Positions 6,905-14,800 of a stretch of DNA of 39,131 nt are shown here, in pieces. Source of the DNA: an uncultured Lachnospiraceae bacterium (lineage in GTDB: Bacteria; Bacillota; Clostridia; Lachnospirales; Lachnospiraceae); contig CAMWJV010000014.1 in the NCBI GenBank assembly GCA_947174665.1, forward strand, positions 1-39,131. Direction: 5' to 3'. The notes below the pieces were generated by a model. That model had not been told where the DNA came from, did not search any database, and worked only from the letters and a program-made list of their open reading frames with translations. Both the position numbers and the translations under genes were made by a program. The first letter of the stretch is position 1. Each line of letters opens with the position of its first letter.

Positions 6905-7696
6905 ATGTACTTTTATACCGCCTCTCAGGCGGCTAAAAAGTTATTATACTATCCTGTGGCGGCAGGTGAATTCTGCTGTAACAATGAATATTATGTTGAG
7001 CGTGAGAGCTATAACAGCGTTCTTGCAGTCTATGTTCTTGACGGGAGTCTGATAATGGTTCAGGACAATGTTAGCTGGAGCGCACAAAAGGATGAGCTGC
7101 TGCTGGTTGACTGTTACAGGGCACACAAATATTATGCGGTTGAAGGCGCACGCACTCTCTGGGTACATTTTGACGGCAATAATTCAAGAGACTGGTTTGC
7201 TCAGATGAAAGGGCAGAAGGGCCAGAAAATAAAGAGTAACCGGCAGACTGCAGAATGCATTCAAAAAATTATTTTGTTTATGAAATCGAATCAGAATGAA
7301 TATGACATCTCAAGAGAAATCTATTCACTGCTCTGCACTATCGGCAAGGGCAGCGAGCCCGGCCGGGAAAGCGGCAGCCGGATTCAGATTCAAAGAGCAA
7401 AAGACTTCATAAATGCAAATTATGACAGAGCCGTTACTGTGGCTGAAATAGCAGAGGCGGTTCATATGAGTGCTTCCTGTTTTTCAAAAAAATTCAAGGA
7501 GAGTACGGGCTTTTCCCCTTACGATTATCTGCTTTCCGTCCGACTTGACAGGGCAAAGGAACTGCTGCGGAGAACGGATGATTCCATCGAGAATATAGCG
7601 TATAAAACAGGTTTTAACAGTGCGTCAAACTTTATATATTTTTTTGGCAGACAGGCGGGAATATCGCCGCTGAAGTTCAGAAATATTAAGTTTTAG
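6905..7696 (+). CDS. AraC-family transcriptional regulator
   Basis: A 263-residue regulator counted from ATG 6905, chosen because AAAGGA precedes it at normal spacing; an in-frame ATG at 6860 has no such site. The N-terminal half is a cupin-like ligand-sensing domain (about 1-130, with VLAVYVLDGSLIM and ARTLWVHFDG). The C-terminal 100 residues hold the two helix-turn-helix motifs of the AraC/XylS family: VTVAEIAEAVHMSASCFSKK and then SIENIAYKTGFNSASNFIYF followed by GISPLKFR. It is divergent from the DUF5107-GH2 operon, the standard layout for a sugar-responsive activator of adjacent catabolic genes. That target and its inducer are inferred. Confidence 0.92.
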   Translation: MYFYTASQAAKKLLYYPVAAGEFCCNNEYYVERESYNSVLAVYVLDGSLIMVQDNVSWSAQKDELLLVDCYRAHKYYAVEGARTLWVHFDGNNSRDWFAQMKGQKGQKIKSNRQTAECIQKIILFMKSNQNEYDISREIYSLLCTIGKGSEPGRESGSRIQIQRAKDFINANYDRAVTVAEIAEAVHMSASCFSKKFKESTGFSPYDYLLSVRLDRAKELLRRTDDSIENIAYKTGFNSASNFIYFFGRQAGISPLKFRNIKF

Positions 7697-7711
7697 AATC
7701 TTGTAAAGGGA

Positions 7712-7740
7712 TTGTAAAGGGAAAGGGAATATGCTAAAAT
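7712..7740 (+). promoter_or_regulatory. Promoter of the CPBP protease - thioesterase - S1 protein operon
   Basis: TTGTAA (7712-7717), 17 bases, TAAAAT (7735-7740) with a TGC extended -10 just before it. The -35 lies in the second copy of a direct repeat TTGTAAAGGGA (7701 and 7712). It ends 52 bases before the start codon at 7793. Confidence 0.55.
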
Positions 7741-7792
7741 TTTTGCGGAAACTCCCTGTTAAGGGTTGAGCTTGGATGAACGGAGGATAAGG

Positions 7793-8791
7793 ATGCAGGA
7801 ACTGATCACGGCAAAAAAACATTTTTCCAGAATGGGCTGGCTGTATATGACGGCAGTGGTGCTCATCTATTCTCTGCAGGCGGTAATGGGAATCATATTG
7901 CGGGCGGTAAAACCGGAGTGGTTATACAATATGGATATCAATCTGCTTTTTTCCATGATACCCATGTACCTGATCGCATTTCCGCTGCTGGGCTTAATGC
8001 TGAAAAAGGATGTGCCGAGAGAGCATATTGAGAAACGTAAAATGACGGCGGGACAATATGTGCTGTCGGCAATTATCTGCATAGGGCTTGCCTATGCGGC
8101 CAATATTGTGGGACTGATAATGACCACTGTCATCGGCATGTTTACCGGAAATCCGGTGGACAATGCCATTGCGGGAGTGGTGAATTCGATCAGCCCCTGG
8201 GCTGTGCTGTTCTACACGGTGCTGTGCGCACCCGTAATGGAGGAGTTTGTTTTCAGAAAGCTGATCGTGGACAGGGCAGTGCATTACGGACAGGGAGTTG
8301 CAGTGGTGCTTTCCGGTCTGATGTTCGGACTGTTTCACGGCAATCTTAACCAGTTTGTCTATGCTGCCGTAATAGGAACGTTTCTGGCCTACCTTTATGT
8401 CAAAACGGGCAAACTGAAGATTACCATTTCCCTGCATATGCTCTTTAATTTTATAGGCGGATTTCTTCCTACCATGCTGATGCGAAAGATGGATATGGAG
8501 AGCTATCTGGTGTATGCGGAAAACGGTTCAATGTCTGGAATGACGGAACTTATACAGCATAAATTCGGGTGGTTTCTGCTCTATGGCCTGTTTATTCTGT
8601 TCATACTCAGTATGCTTATAACAGGAGTGGTGCTGTTTATCGTCTTTGCGGCGAAACGAAAATTTGTCTTCAGCCCGGGGCAGACAGCCATCCCGAAAGA
8701 ACTGAAGCTCAGCGTTGCTCTGGGGAACACGGGGATGGCGGCGTTTGCACTTTTCTGGATCATCAGCATTGTGATTCAGCTGTTCACATAA
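7793..8791 (+). CDS. CPBP-family intramembrane glutamic endopeptidase (CAAX-like/Abi)
   Basis: A 332-residue integral membrane protein. A TTG at 7766 extends the frame, but CGGAGG at 7781-7786 points to ATG 7793. About eight hydrophobic segments are visible. The family motifs are intact: EEFVFR (E150, E151, R155), FGLFH (F178 to H182) and HMLFN (H215 to N219), which make up the glutamate/histidine active site in the membrane. Members process or degrade membrane-associated peptides, and some act in bacteriocin immunity. No bacteriocin gene is seen nearby, so the substrate is unknown. It ends 10 bases before the thioesterase gene, so the two are probably cotranscribed. Confidence 0.9.
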   Translation: MQELITAKKHFSRMGWLYMTAVVLIYSLQAVMGIILRAVKPEWLYNMDINLLFSMIPMYLIAFPLLGLMLKKDVPREHIEKRKMTAGQYVLSAIICIGLAYAANIVGLIMTTVIGMFTGNPVDNAIAGVVNSISPWAVLFYTVLCAPVMEEFVFRKLIVDRAVHYGQGVAVVLSGLMFGLFHGNLNQFVYAAVIGTFLAYLYVKTGKLKITISLHMLFNFIGGFLPTMLMRKMDMESYLVYAENGSMSGMTELIQHKFGWFLLYGLFILFILSMLITGVVLFIVFAAKRKFVFSPGQTAIPKELKLSVALGNTGMAAFALFWIISIVIQLFT

Positions 8792-8801
8792 AGGAGAGAT
8801 A

Positions 8802-9518
8802 ATGTACACATTTGAGAGCAGGATCAGATACAGTGAGGTTGACAGCGAGGGAAAACTTACCATGGCTGCCCTCATAAATTACTTTCAGGACTGTTCCACA
8901 TTTCAGTCCGAGGATTTGGAACTGGGAATCAGTTACCTGAAGGAGACCCATCTGGTGTGGGTGCTTTGCTCCTGGCAGATTGTGGTGGAGCGGTATCCGA
9001 AACTGGGGGAGAAGATAACTGTGGGCACCCAGCCCTATGACCTGAAGGGGTTTCTGGGTTACAGAAATTTTGCCATGCTGGATGAGCGGGGCGATTATAT
9101 TGCCAGGGCAAATTCTCTCTGGAGCCTTCTGGATACCGGGACGGGGAAGCCCACGGCAGTTCCGGAGATCATGGTAGAGCGATACACTCGCGCACCCAGG
9201 CTGGAGATGGATTATTCCTCCAGGAAAATTGCGGTTCCGGAGGGCGGCGTTGAGCAGGAGACGCTGACAGTGAAAAAGCATCACCTGGATACCAACCACC
9301 ATGTCAACAATCAGCAGTTCCTTGATATGGCAATGGATTTCCTGCCGGAGGGCTTCTACATAAGGCAGGTGCGGGCGGAATACAAAAAGCAGGCTTTTCT
9401 GCATGATGTGCTGGTACCTGTCGTTGCGGATAGCGGTGACAGAATTGTAGTGAAGCTGGCGGACGAAAACGGTGCGGCATATGTGATTGCCGAGTTTTCG
9501 GGAAGGGAGCGGGCATGA
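8802..9518 (+). CDS. Acyl-ACP thioesterase
   Basis: A 238-residue double-hotdog protein of the acyl-ACP thioesterase family, which releases fatty acids from acyl carrier protein. The N-terminal hotdog begins RIRYSEVDSEGKLTMAALINYFQD. The second hotdog carries the family signature HHLDTNHHVNNQQFLDMA (about residues 163-180), with Asp, Asn and His residues placed as in the plant and bacterial enzymes. GGAGAG precedes ATG 8802. The stop overlaps the next start as ATGA. In anaerobic Firmicutes it may adjust free fatty acid or membrane lipid supply. Chain-length preference cannot be read from the sequence. Confidence 0.9.
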   Translation: MYTFESRIRYSEVDSEGKLTMAALINYFQDCSTFQSEDLELGISYLKETHLVWVLCSWQIVVERYPKLGEKITVGTQPYDLKGFLGYRNFAMLDERGDYIARANSLWSLLDTGTGKPTAVPEIMVERYTRAPRLEMDYSSRKIAVPEGGVEQETLTVKKHHLDTNHHVNNQQFLDMAMDFLPEGFYIRQVRAEYKKQAFLHDVLVPVVADSGDRIVVKLADENGAAYVIAEFSGRERA

Positions 9519-10357
9519 TTCGGCTGGGTGAAAAACAGGAACTGGTGATTGTGAAAAAGGTGGACTTCGGTGTTTATCTGGCAGTGAGCCGGGAGACGGC
9601 GGAGGAGAAGGTTCTGCTCCCGGCCAGGCAGGTTCCCGAAGAGAGCGATGAGGGGGACCGGCTGGAGGTGTTCATCTATCGGGACTCCGAGGACAGACTG
9701 ATCGCCACCACCCGCGCATCTAAACTGGAGATGGGACAGGTGGCTGAGCTGACGGTGGCTCAGACGGGAAAGCTGGGAGCGTTTTTAGACTGGGGGCTGG
9801 AAAAGGATCTGTTTCTGCCCTTTAAAGAGCAGAGAGGGCAGGTGCGGGAGGGAGATGCCGTTCTGGTGTCTCTTTACATTGACAAGAGCGACCGTCTCTG
9901 CGCCACTATGAATGTGTATGAAGCGCTGCGGACGGACAGCCCCTATCAGGCGGAGGACAGAGTTCGCGGAAGGGTGTATGAGATCAGCGATAACTTCGGA
10001 GCGTTTGTGGCGGTGGATAATCTGTATTCGGGGCTTATTGCCGCAAAGGAGCTCTACGGGGATATACGGCTCGGGGCCGATGTGGAGGCCCGGGTTCTCA
10101 GAGTCAGGGAGGACGGAAAACTTGATCTGAGCGTCAGGGAGAAAGCATATCTGCAGATGGATACAGATGCAGAGAAAATAATGGAACTTCTGGACAGCTA
10201 TGAGGGAGCGCTTCCCTTCAACGACAAGGCGGCTCCGGAGGTTATCAGGCACGAGACGGGAATGAGCAAGAACGAGTTCAAACGCGCGGTGGGCAGACTG
10301 CTGAAGCAGGGGAAGATTGAGATTGAGGAAAAGACCATCAGGCTGATAAAATCTTAA
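9515..10357 (+). CDS. cvfB: S1-domain RNA-binding protein, CvfB/YitL family
   Basis: A 280-residue cytoplasmic protein with three S1-like OB-fold regions (about 5-65, 70-135 and 145-210; for example DRVRGRVYEISDNFGAFVAVDN and ARVLRVREDGKLDLSVREKA) and a C-terminal winged-helix domain (about 215-280, MSKNEFKRAVGRLLKQGKIE). This matches CvfB of Staphylococcus and YitL of Bacillus, an RNA-binding regulator. The start overlaps the thioesterase stop by four bases, indicating translational coupling. Its RNA targets here are unknown. The name is by domain layout, not by orthology testing. Confidence 0.85.
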   Translation: MIRLGEKQELVIVKKVDFGVYLAVSRETAEEKVLLPARQVPEESDEGDRLEVFIYRDSEDRLIATTRASKLEMGQVAELTVAQTGKLGAFLDWGLEKDLFLPFKEQRGQVREGDAVLVSLYIDKSDRLCATMNVYEALRTDSPYQAEDRVRGRVYEISDNFGAFVAVDNLYSGLIAAKELYGDIRLGADVEARVLRVREDGKLDLSVREKAYLQMDTDAEKIMELLDSYEGALPFNDKAAPEVIRHETGMSKNEFKRAVGRLLKQGKIEIEEKTIRLIKS

Positions 10358-10451
10358 GAATTTAAAAAAAACGAATCACATATGGAAAAAGAATCTGAAG
10401 TGTGATAGAATAATCTGTGTTAGGAGTCATATCAGGGAAGGGGGCATGTAT

Positions 10452-10643
10452 ATGGATATTGCAGGAGTTTCTATGGCGTTGTCCAACATTTCCACACAGT
10501 CTCAGGTTTCAACGGCTGTTCTGAGCAAGGCGATGGATACCAATAAGGAATTGGGAGAAGGCCTGGTGCAAATGATGGATGCCGCTGCTATGGAACGGAG
10601 TGTGAATCCCGGTGTTGGAGAGAATATCGATATGCGCATTTAG
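10452..10643 (+). CDS. YjfB-family putative motility protein
   Basis: A 63-residue protein starting MDIAGVSMALSNIS, with STAVLSKAMDTNKELGEGLVQMM and a C-terminal NPGVGENIDMRI. This is the YjfB family pattern (MDI start, central amphipathic helices, GxxIDxx end) known from flagellated Bacilli and Clostridia and listed as putative motility proteins. ATG 10446 is also in frame, but ATG 10452 gives the conserved start and better spacing to the GGGAAGGGGG run. It stands alone between noncoding stretches and has its own terminator. No sigma-28 promoter was recognised. The molecular role is unknown. Confidence 0.82.
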   Translation: MDIAGVSMALSNISTQSQVSTAVLSKAMDTNKELGEGLVQMMDAAAMERSVNPGVGENIDMRI

Positions 10644-10649
10644 TTCTGC

Positions 10650-10684
10650 AAACTGCCTGATGAGTAACCGCAGGCAGTTTTTTT
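10650..10684 (+). terminator. Terminator of the yjfB-like gene
   Basis: AAACTGCCTG (10650-10659) and CAGGCAGTTT (10671-10680) form a perfect 10-bp stem with an 11-base loop, running into a T tract that continues to 10684. It starts 6 bases past the stop codon. Confidence 0.92.
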
Positions 10685-10712
10685 GTGAAAAATCATAAAA
10701 CCTATTGCTTTT

Positions 10713-10742
10713 TTGACAGTATTTTTGTAATATTTGTTATAT
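10713..10742 (+). promoter_or_regulatory. Promoter of the PucR-type regulator - ftsEX operon
   Basis: A consensus TTGACA at 10713-10718, 18 bases, then TTATAT at 10737-10742 in an AT-rich setting, followed by AGAGGAG and ATG 10768. It follows directly on the preceding terminator. The exact -10 is uncertain because several TATA-like hexamers overlap. Confidence 0.6.
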
Positions 10743-10767
10743 AAATACGAATCAGAGGAGCGGGTTT

Positions 10768-11853
10768 ATGATTTCAAATCAGATTTTGCAGAATACAATT
10801 GACGGCCTGAAGAGCATTGCCCGGGTGGAGCTTTGCGTTATGGATGTGGATGGAAAGGAAGTTGCATCCACCACGGATATGGGGAGCAGCGCCAGGGCTG
10901 TTGTGGAGTTTGCCGCGTCACCCGCAGACTCACAGGAGATTCAGGGCTATCAGTATTTCAAGATATATGACGAGCAGCAGCTGGAATATATCCTGGTAGC
11001 CGGAGGCACGGGTGAGGACGTGTATATGATTGGGAAAATGGCGGCATTTCAGGTGCAGAACCTCCTTGTGGCTTACAAGGAGCGGTTTGATAAGGACAAC
11101 TTTATCAAGAACCTGCTTCTGGACAATCTGCTTTTGGTGGATATTTACAGCCGTTCCAAAAAACTTCATGTGCAGACGGATGTACCCCGTGTGGTTATGA
11201 TCGTGGAGACAGGCGGTGACAGGGACAATAATGCCCTTGAGCTGACACGCAATCATTTTGGCAGCAACAGCAAGGATTTTATTACCGCGGTTGACGAGAA
11301 CAATGTGATCGTTGTAAAAGAACTGTCCGACGGAAATGCCGCGAAGGAGATTGAAAAGGCGGCCCAGTCCCTGAAGCATTTTCTGGAGAAAGAAGGCATT
11401 AAGAGCATCCGTATTGCATATGGCACCGTAATCCAGGAAATCAAGGAAGTCAGCCGTTCCTACAAGGAAGCAAAGATGGCGCTGGATGTGGGAAAAATCT
11501 TTTTTGATGAGAGAAATATTGTGGCCTACAGCGAGCTTGGTATCGGACGTCTGATCTATCAGCTGCCTATCCCGCTCTGCAAGATGTTTATCAAAGAGAT
11601 TTTTGACGGCAAAAGCCCGGATGAATTTGATGAGGAAACCCTGACTACTATCTACAAGTTTTTTGAGAACAGCCTGAATGTGTCCGAGACGTCAAGGCAG
11701 CTGTTCATACACAGAAACACACTGGTATACCGTCTGGATAAGCTGCAGAAGAGCACAGGGCTTGATCTGCGTGTATTTGAAAATGCCATTACGTTTAAAA
11801 TCGCACTGATGGTAGTGAAGTATATGAAGTATATGGAAAATGCAGACTTTTAG
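10768..11853 (+). CDS. PucR/CdaR-type (sugar-diacid regulator family) transcriptional regulator
   Basis: A 361-residue protein. The N-terminus (about 1-110) resembles a sugar-diacid-binding domain (NTIDGLKSIARVELCVMDVDGKEVAS). The middle is a GGDEF-like domain without cyclase residues. The C-terminal 60 residues form the PucR helix-turn-helix (NVSETSRQLFIHRNTLVYRL, then DKLQKSTGLDLR). It should bind DNA as an activator. This family is distinct from the cyclic-di-AMP regulator CdaR encoded further right. It ends 11 bases before ftsE, so a metabolite-responsive regulator is cotranscribed with the division ABC system. Whether it controls this operon is not shown by the sequence. Confidence 0.85.
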   Translation: MISNQILQNTIDGLKSIARVELCVMDVDGKEVASTTDMGSSARAVVEFAASPADSQEIQGYQYFKIYDEQQLEYILVAGGTGEDVYMIGKMAAFQVQNLLVAYKERFDKDNFIKNLLLDNLLLVDIYSRSKKLHVQTDVPRVVMIVETGGDRDNNALELTRNHFGSNSKDFITAVDENNVIVVKELSDGNAAKEIEKAAQSLKHFLEKEGIKSIRIAYGTVIQEIKEVSRSYKEAKMALDVGKIFFDERNIVAYSELGIGRLIYQLPIPLCKMFIKEIFDGKSPDEFDEETLTTIYKFFENSLNVSETSRQLFIHRNTLVYRLDKLQKSTGLDLRVFENAITFKIALMVVKYMKYMENADF

Positions 11854-11864
11854 AGGAGACTTTT

Positions 11865-12608
11865 ATGGGAAGAAAGGAACTGCTGAGGAAAAAGCGGGAA
11901 CGCCTGATAGAGGAGAAGGGCGTTATCTACCTTGACAATGTCAGCAAGGTATATTCTACCGGTGCACCTGCATTGAATAATGTGAGCCTGAGTATTCACA
12001 AAGGTGAATTTGTGTTTATCGTAGGAGACAGCGGCTCCGGTAAATCAACAATGATTAAACTTCTGCTGCGGGAGCTTACTGCCACCAGCGGCAGTGTTTA
12101 TGTTATGGGAAACGATCTGGCAAAGCTTAAGTATAGGCAGATTCCCAAGTTCAGGCGCAGCCTGGGAGTGGTATTTCAGGATTTCCGCCTGCTGAATGAC
12201 AGGAACGTATATGAGAACGTTGCCTTTGCCCAGAGAATCGTGGAGACGCCGGTCAATGAAATCAGGAGGAATGTGCCTGCGATATTGGCCACGGTAGGGC
12301 TTGCGGGAAAATACAAGGCTAAGACCAAGCAACTGTCCGGCGGAGAACAGCAGAGGGTGGCGCTGGCAAGAGCACTGGTAAATAACCCGTCCATCCTGCT
12401 TGCGGACGAGCCAACCGGTAATCTGGATCCTAAGAATTCCTGGGAGATCATGAAACTGCTGGAGGAGATCAACGAGGCCGGAACAACGGTAGTGGTGGTG
12501 ACACATAACAAGGAAATTGTCAATGCCCTGCGCAAACGTGTCGTCACCGTGAAGAAGGGAGTCATTGTCAGCGACGAGGAGGGAGGCGAGTACATCGATG
12601 AAGATTAG
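11865..12608 (+). CDS. ftsE: Cell-division ABC transporter ATP-binding protein FtsE
   Basis: A 247-residue ABC ATPase with Walker A GDSGSGKS (54-61), Q-loop VFQDFRLL, signature LSGGEQQR, Walker B ILLADEPTGNLD and an H-loop in VVVTHN. The DFRLL after the Q-loop is characteristic of FtsE. About 18 extra basic residues precede the usual start. FtsE works with FtsX to switch on peptidoglycan hydrolases at the septum or sidewall rather than to carry a solute. GAGGAG lies 5 bases before ATG 11865. The reading frame overlaps ftsX by 11 bases. Confidence 0.96.
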   Translation: MGRKELLRKKRERLIEEKGVIYLDNVSKVYSTGAPALNNVSLSIHKGEFVFIVGDSGSGKSTMIKLLLRELTATSGSVYVMGNDLAKLKYRQIPKFRRSLGVVFQDFRLLNDRNVYENVAFAQRIVETPVNEIRRNVPAILATVGLAGKYKAKTKQLSGGEQQRVALARALVNNPSILLADEPTGNLDPKNSWEIMKLLEEINEAGTTVVVVTHNKEIVNALRKRVVTVKKGVIVSDEEGGEYIDED

Positions 12609-13545
12609 TACATTGCTTTACACCGTTAGACAGGGATTCGTCAATATCTTCCGAAACAAATGGTACTCTCTGGCTTCCGTTGCGACGATTTCAGCGTGCC
12701 TCTTTCTGTTTGGCCTGTTTTATGCTATTGTGGCAAATTTTCAGAGCATTGTCATGAAGGCGGAAGAGGGCGTGTCGGTTACTGTATTCTTCCATAATGA
12801 ATATGACAAGTGTGCGTCCAGGGGGGAGTCTCATACGGCTACTACAGATCAGAGACTTGAGGAGATCGGCCAGATGCTTGCGGCGCGGGTTGAAGTGTCC
12901 GATGTGGTTTACGTTTCAGATGACGAGGCCTGGGTCAACTATGTGGCCAAAAATTTCAAGGAGAATGCGGAAGACTATGTCGCAGGATTTCCTGAGAATC
13001 CCCTGGCGGGAGAGTACAGCTATGTGGTGTTTCTGAGCGACGTTTCCATGCAGGACGCGCTGGTGAACTGGCTTCGATCCATACCGGAGGTGCGCCTGAT
13101 AAACTATTCGGAGCTGACGGCCTCCACCTTAAGCGGAGTGAATCTGCTGATTGCGTATGTTTCCATGGGAATTATAGTGATCCTGCTTGCGGTCAGTATT
13201 TTCCTGATCAGCAACACGGTGGCCATCGGAATATCAGTCCGCTCAACGGAAATCAATATTATGAAATATATTGGGGCCACGGACTTTTTTGTGAGGGCGC
13301 CGTTTGTGCTGGAAGGCATCCTGATCGGTCTTTTGGGTGCGGCAATTCCGCTGGGACTGATAAGGGTTCTCTACAATTACACGCTGACTTACATTGTAGA
13401 GAGGTTTGAAATTCTCAGCAGCTTTCTGAATTTCCTGACGACAGAGCAGGTATTCGGAGTACTGACACCGGTGTCACTTTTGGTTGGAGCAGGAATCGGT
13501 TTTCTTGGAAGTATCATAACTGTCAGGAAGCATTTGCATGTATAG
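12598..13545 (+). CDS. ftsX: Cell-division protein FtsX, permease-like
   Basis: A 315-residue membrane protein. The upstream frame is longer (12565), but GAGGAGGGAGG at 12577-12587 and homology put the start at ATG 12598 (MKISTLLYTVRQGFVNIFRNKW). It has one N-terminal membrane segment (about 22-44), an extracellular domain (about 45-175), and three C-terminal membrane segments with the conserved ISVRSTEINIMKYIGATDFFVRAPF motif between them. The external domain carries a hydrophilic stretch, HNEYDKCASRGESHTATTDQ, that appears longer than usual. FtsX passes ATP-driven conformational change from FtsE to an extracellular hydrolase, very likely the next gene product. Confidence 0.95.
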   Translation: MKISTLLYTVRQGFVNIFRNKWYSLASVATISACLFLFGLFYAIVANFQSIVMKAEEGVSVTVFFHNEYDKCASRGESHTATTDQRLEEIGQMLAARVEVSDVVYVSDDEAWVNYVAKNFKENAEDYVAGFPENPLAGEYSYVVFLSDVSMQDALVNWLRSIPEVRLINYSELTASTLSGVNLLIAYVSMGIIVILLAVSIFLISNTVAIGISVRSTEINIMKYIGATDFFVRAPFVLEGILIGLLGAAIPLGLIRVLYNYTLTYIVERFEILSSFLNFLTTEQVFGVLTPVSLLVGAGIGFLGSIITVRKHLHV

Positions 13546-13557
13546 GGGCAGGAGCCT

Positions 13558-14790
13558 ATGAAGAAAAGAAGAGTCATAATGTGCGGCATTGCCGTTGTGG
13601 TGCTGTGCACCGCGTTCTTCAGATCAAAACAGGATGCGTCGGCCCTGACCATGTCCTCCATCACCTCGGACAGCATCAGGGAAAAGGAAGAACAGATACG
13701 TCAGGCGGAGAATGAAAAGGATGCGTTGAAGAACGGGCTCAGCGATCTGCAGAATATTAAAAAGGATTTGGAGACACAGCGCTCCAGTCTGAAGAACTAT
13801 GTGGCGCAGCTGGACGGCAGTCTTGCCAAGATAGAACAGAATATTCAAGAGCTCAGTGATAAGATTGCCGTAAAAGAGGAAGAGATCAATGTGGCCAGTG
13901 AACAGCTGGAGACAGCTCTTGAAAATGAAGAAAATCAGAAAGAGTCTATGATCAGCCGCATAAGAATGGTGTATGAGTCCGGAGAACCGCAGATGCTGGA
14001 TATGCTTCTGAAATCTGAAAGTTTCAGCGACTTTTTGAATAAGGCTGATTATACCGAGCGGGTCATGGCCTATGACAATAAGATGTGGCAGGATTACAGG
14101 CTGGTCAGGGAGTACGTGGAACTGTGCAAGCAGGAGCTGGAGTTGGAGAAGGAGATTCTGGATGAGGCAAAGGCCGGCGTGGAGGAGGAGCAGAGGAATC
14201 TGGAGGCTCTGATAGACCAGAAAAATAGAGACATTGTGGCGTATGAGACCGATATTAATAACAAGGAAAAAGCAATAAAGGAATACGAGGAGGAGATTGA
14301 GGCTCAGGAGAACGAAATCGCCGCTCTGGAAGCTTTGATAGCGGAGGAAAAGAAAAAAATCCTGGCGAGCAGCGGCGTGGTCCTGACTTATGACGGCGGC
14401 ACATTTAAGTTTCCGGTGGCCTCATACACCAGAGTGTCGGACGAATACGGTCCACGGATACATCCGACACTGGGGATACAGCAGTTTCACAATGGCGTGG
14501 ATTTAGCTTCGCCCAAGGGAACGGCAATTTACGCTGCTTATGATGGAATTGTGGTGGCGGCTGCATACAGTGCCACCATGGGAAACTATGTAATGATAGA
14601 TCACGGTTCAGGCCTGTACACTATTTATATGCATGCTTCTGCCCTCTATGTGGAGAAGGATGATATTGTAGTCAGAGGAGAGAGTATTGCCGCAGTGGGC
14701 AGCACGGGGCGTTCCACAGGTCCTCATCTTCATTTCAGCGTGCGCCTGAACGGTGAATACCAGTCACCATGGAACTATATCAAAAAGTAA
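13558..14790 (+). CDS. Secreted M23 peptidoglycan endopeptidase with coiled coil (PcsB/EnvC-like)
   Basis: A 410-residue exported protein: signal peptide (1-30, hydrophobic VIMCGIAVVVLC), a long coiled coil (about 38-265, many E, K and Q) and a C-terminal LytM/M23 domain (about 280-410). Zinc ligands are present: H311 and D315 in HNGVD, and H390/H392 in HLHF; a further conserved His is in YMHAS. The catalytic set looks intact, so it should cut peptide cross-links itself, unlike degenerate EnvC. Position 12 bases after ftsX matches the FtsEX-controlled hydrolase arrangement known from PcsB and CwlO, in which the coiled coil docks on FtsX. Regulation by FtsEX here is inferred from family and position. 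Confidence 0.92.
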   Translation: MKKRRVIMCGIAVVVLCTAFFRSKQDASALTMSSITSDSIREKEEQIRQAENEKDALKNGLSDLQNIKKDLETQRSSLKNYVAQLDGSLAKIEQNIQELSDKIAVKEEEINVASEQLETALENEENQKESMISRIRMVYESGEPQMLDMLLKSESFSDFLNKADYTERVMAYDNKMWQDYRLVREYVELCKQELELEKEILDEAKAGVEEEQRNLEALIDQKNRDIVAYETDINNKEKAIKEYEEEIEAQENEIAALEALIAEEKKKILASSGVVLTYDGGTFKFPVASYTRVSDEYGPRIHPTLGIQQFHNGVDLASPKGTAIYAAYDGIVVAAAYSATMGNYVMIDHGSGLYTIYMHASALYVEKDDIVVRGESIAAVGSTGRSTGPHLHFSVRLNGEYQSPWNYIKK

Positions 14791-14800
14791 GGAGAATCCT

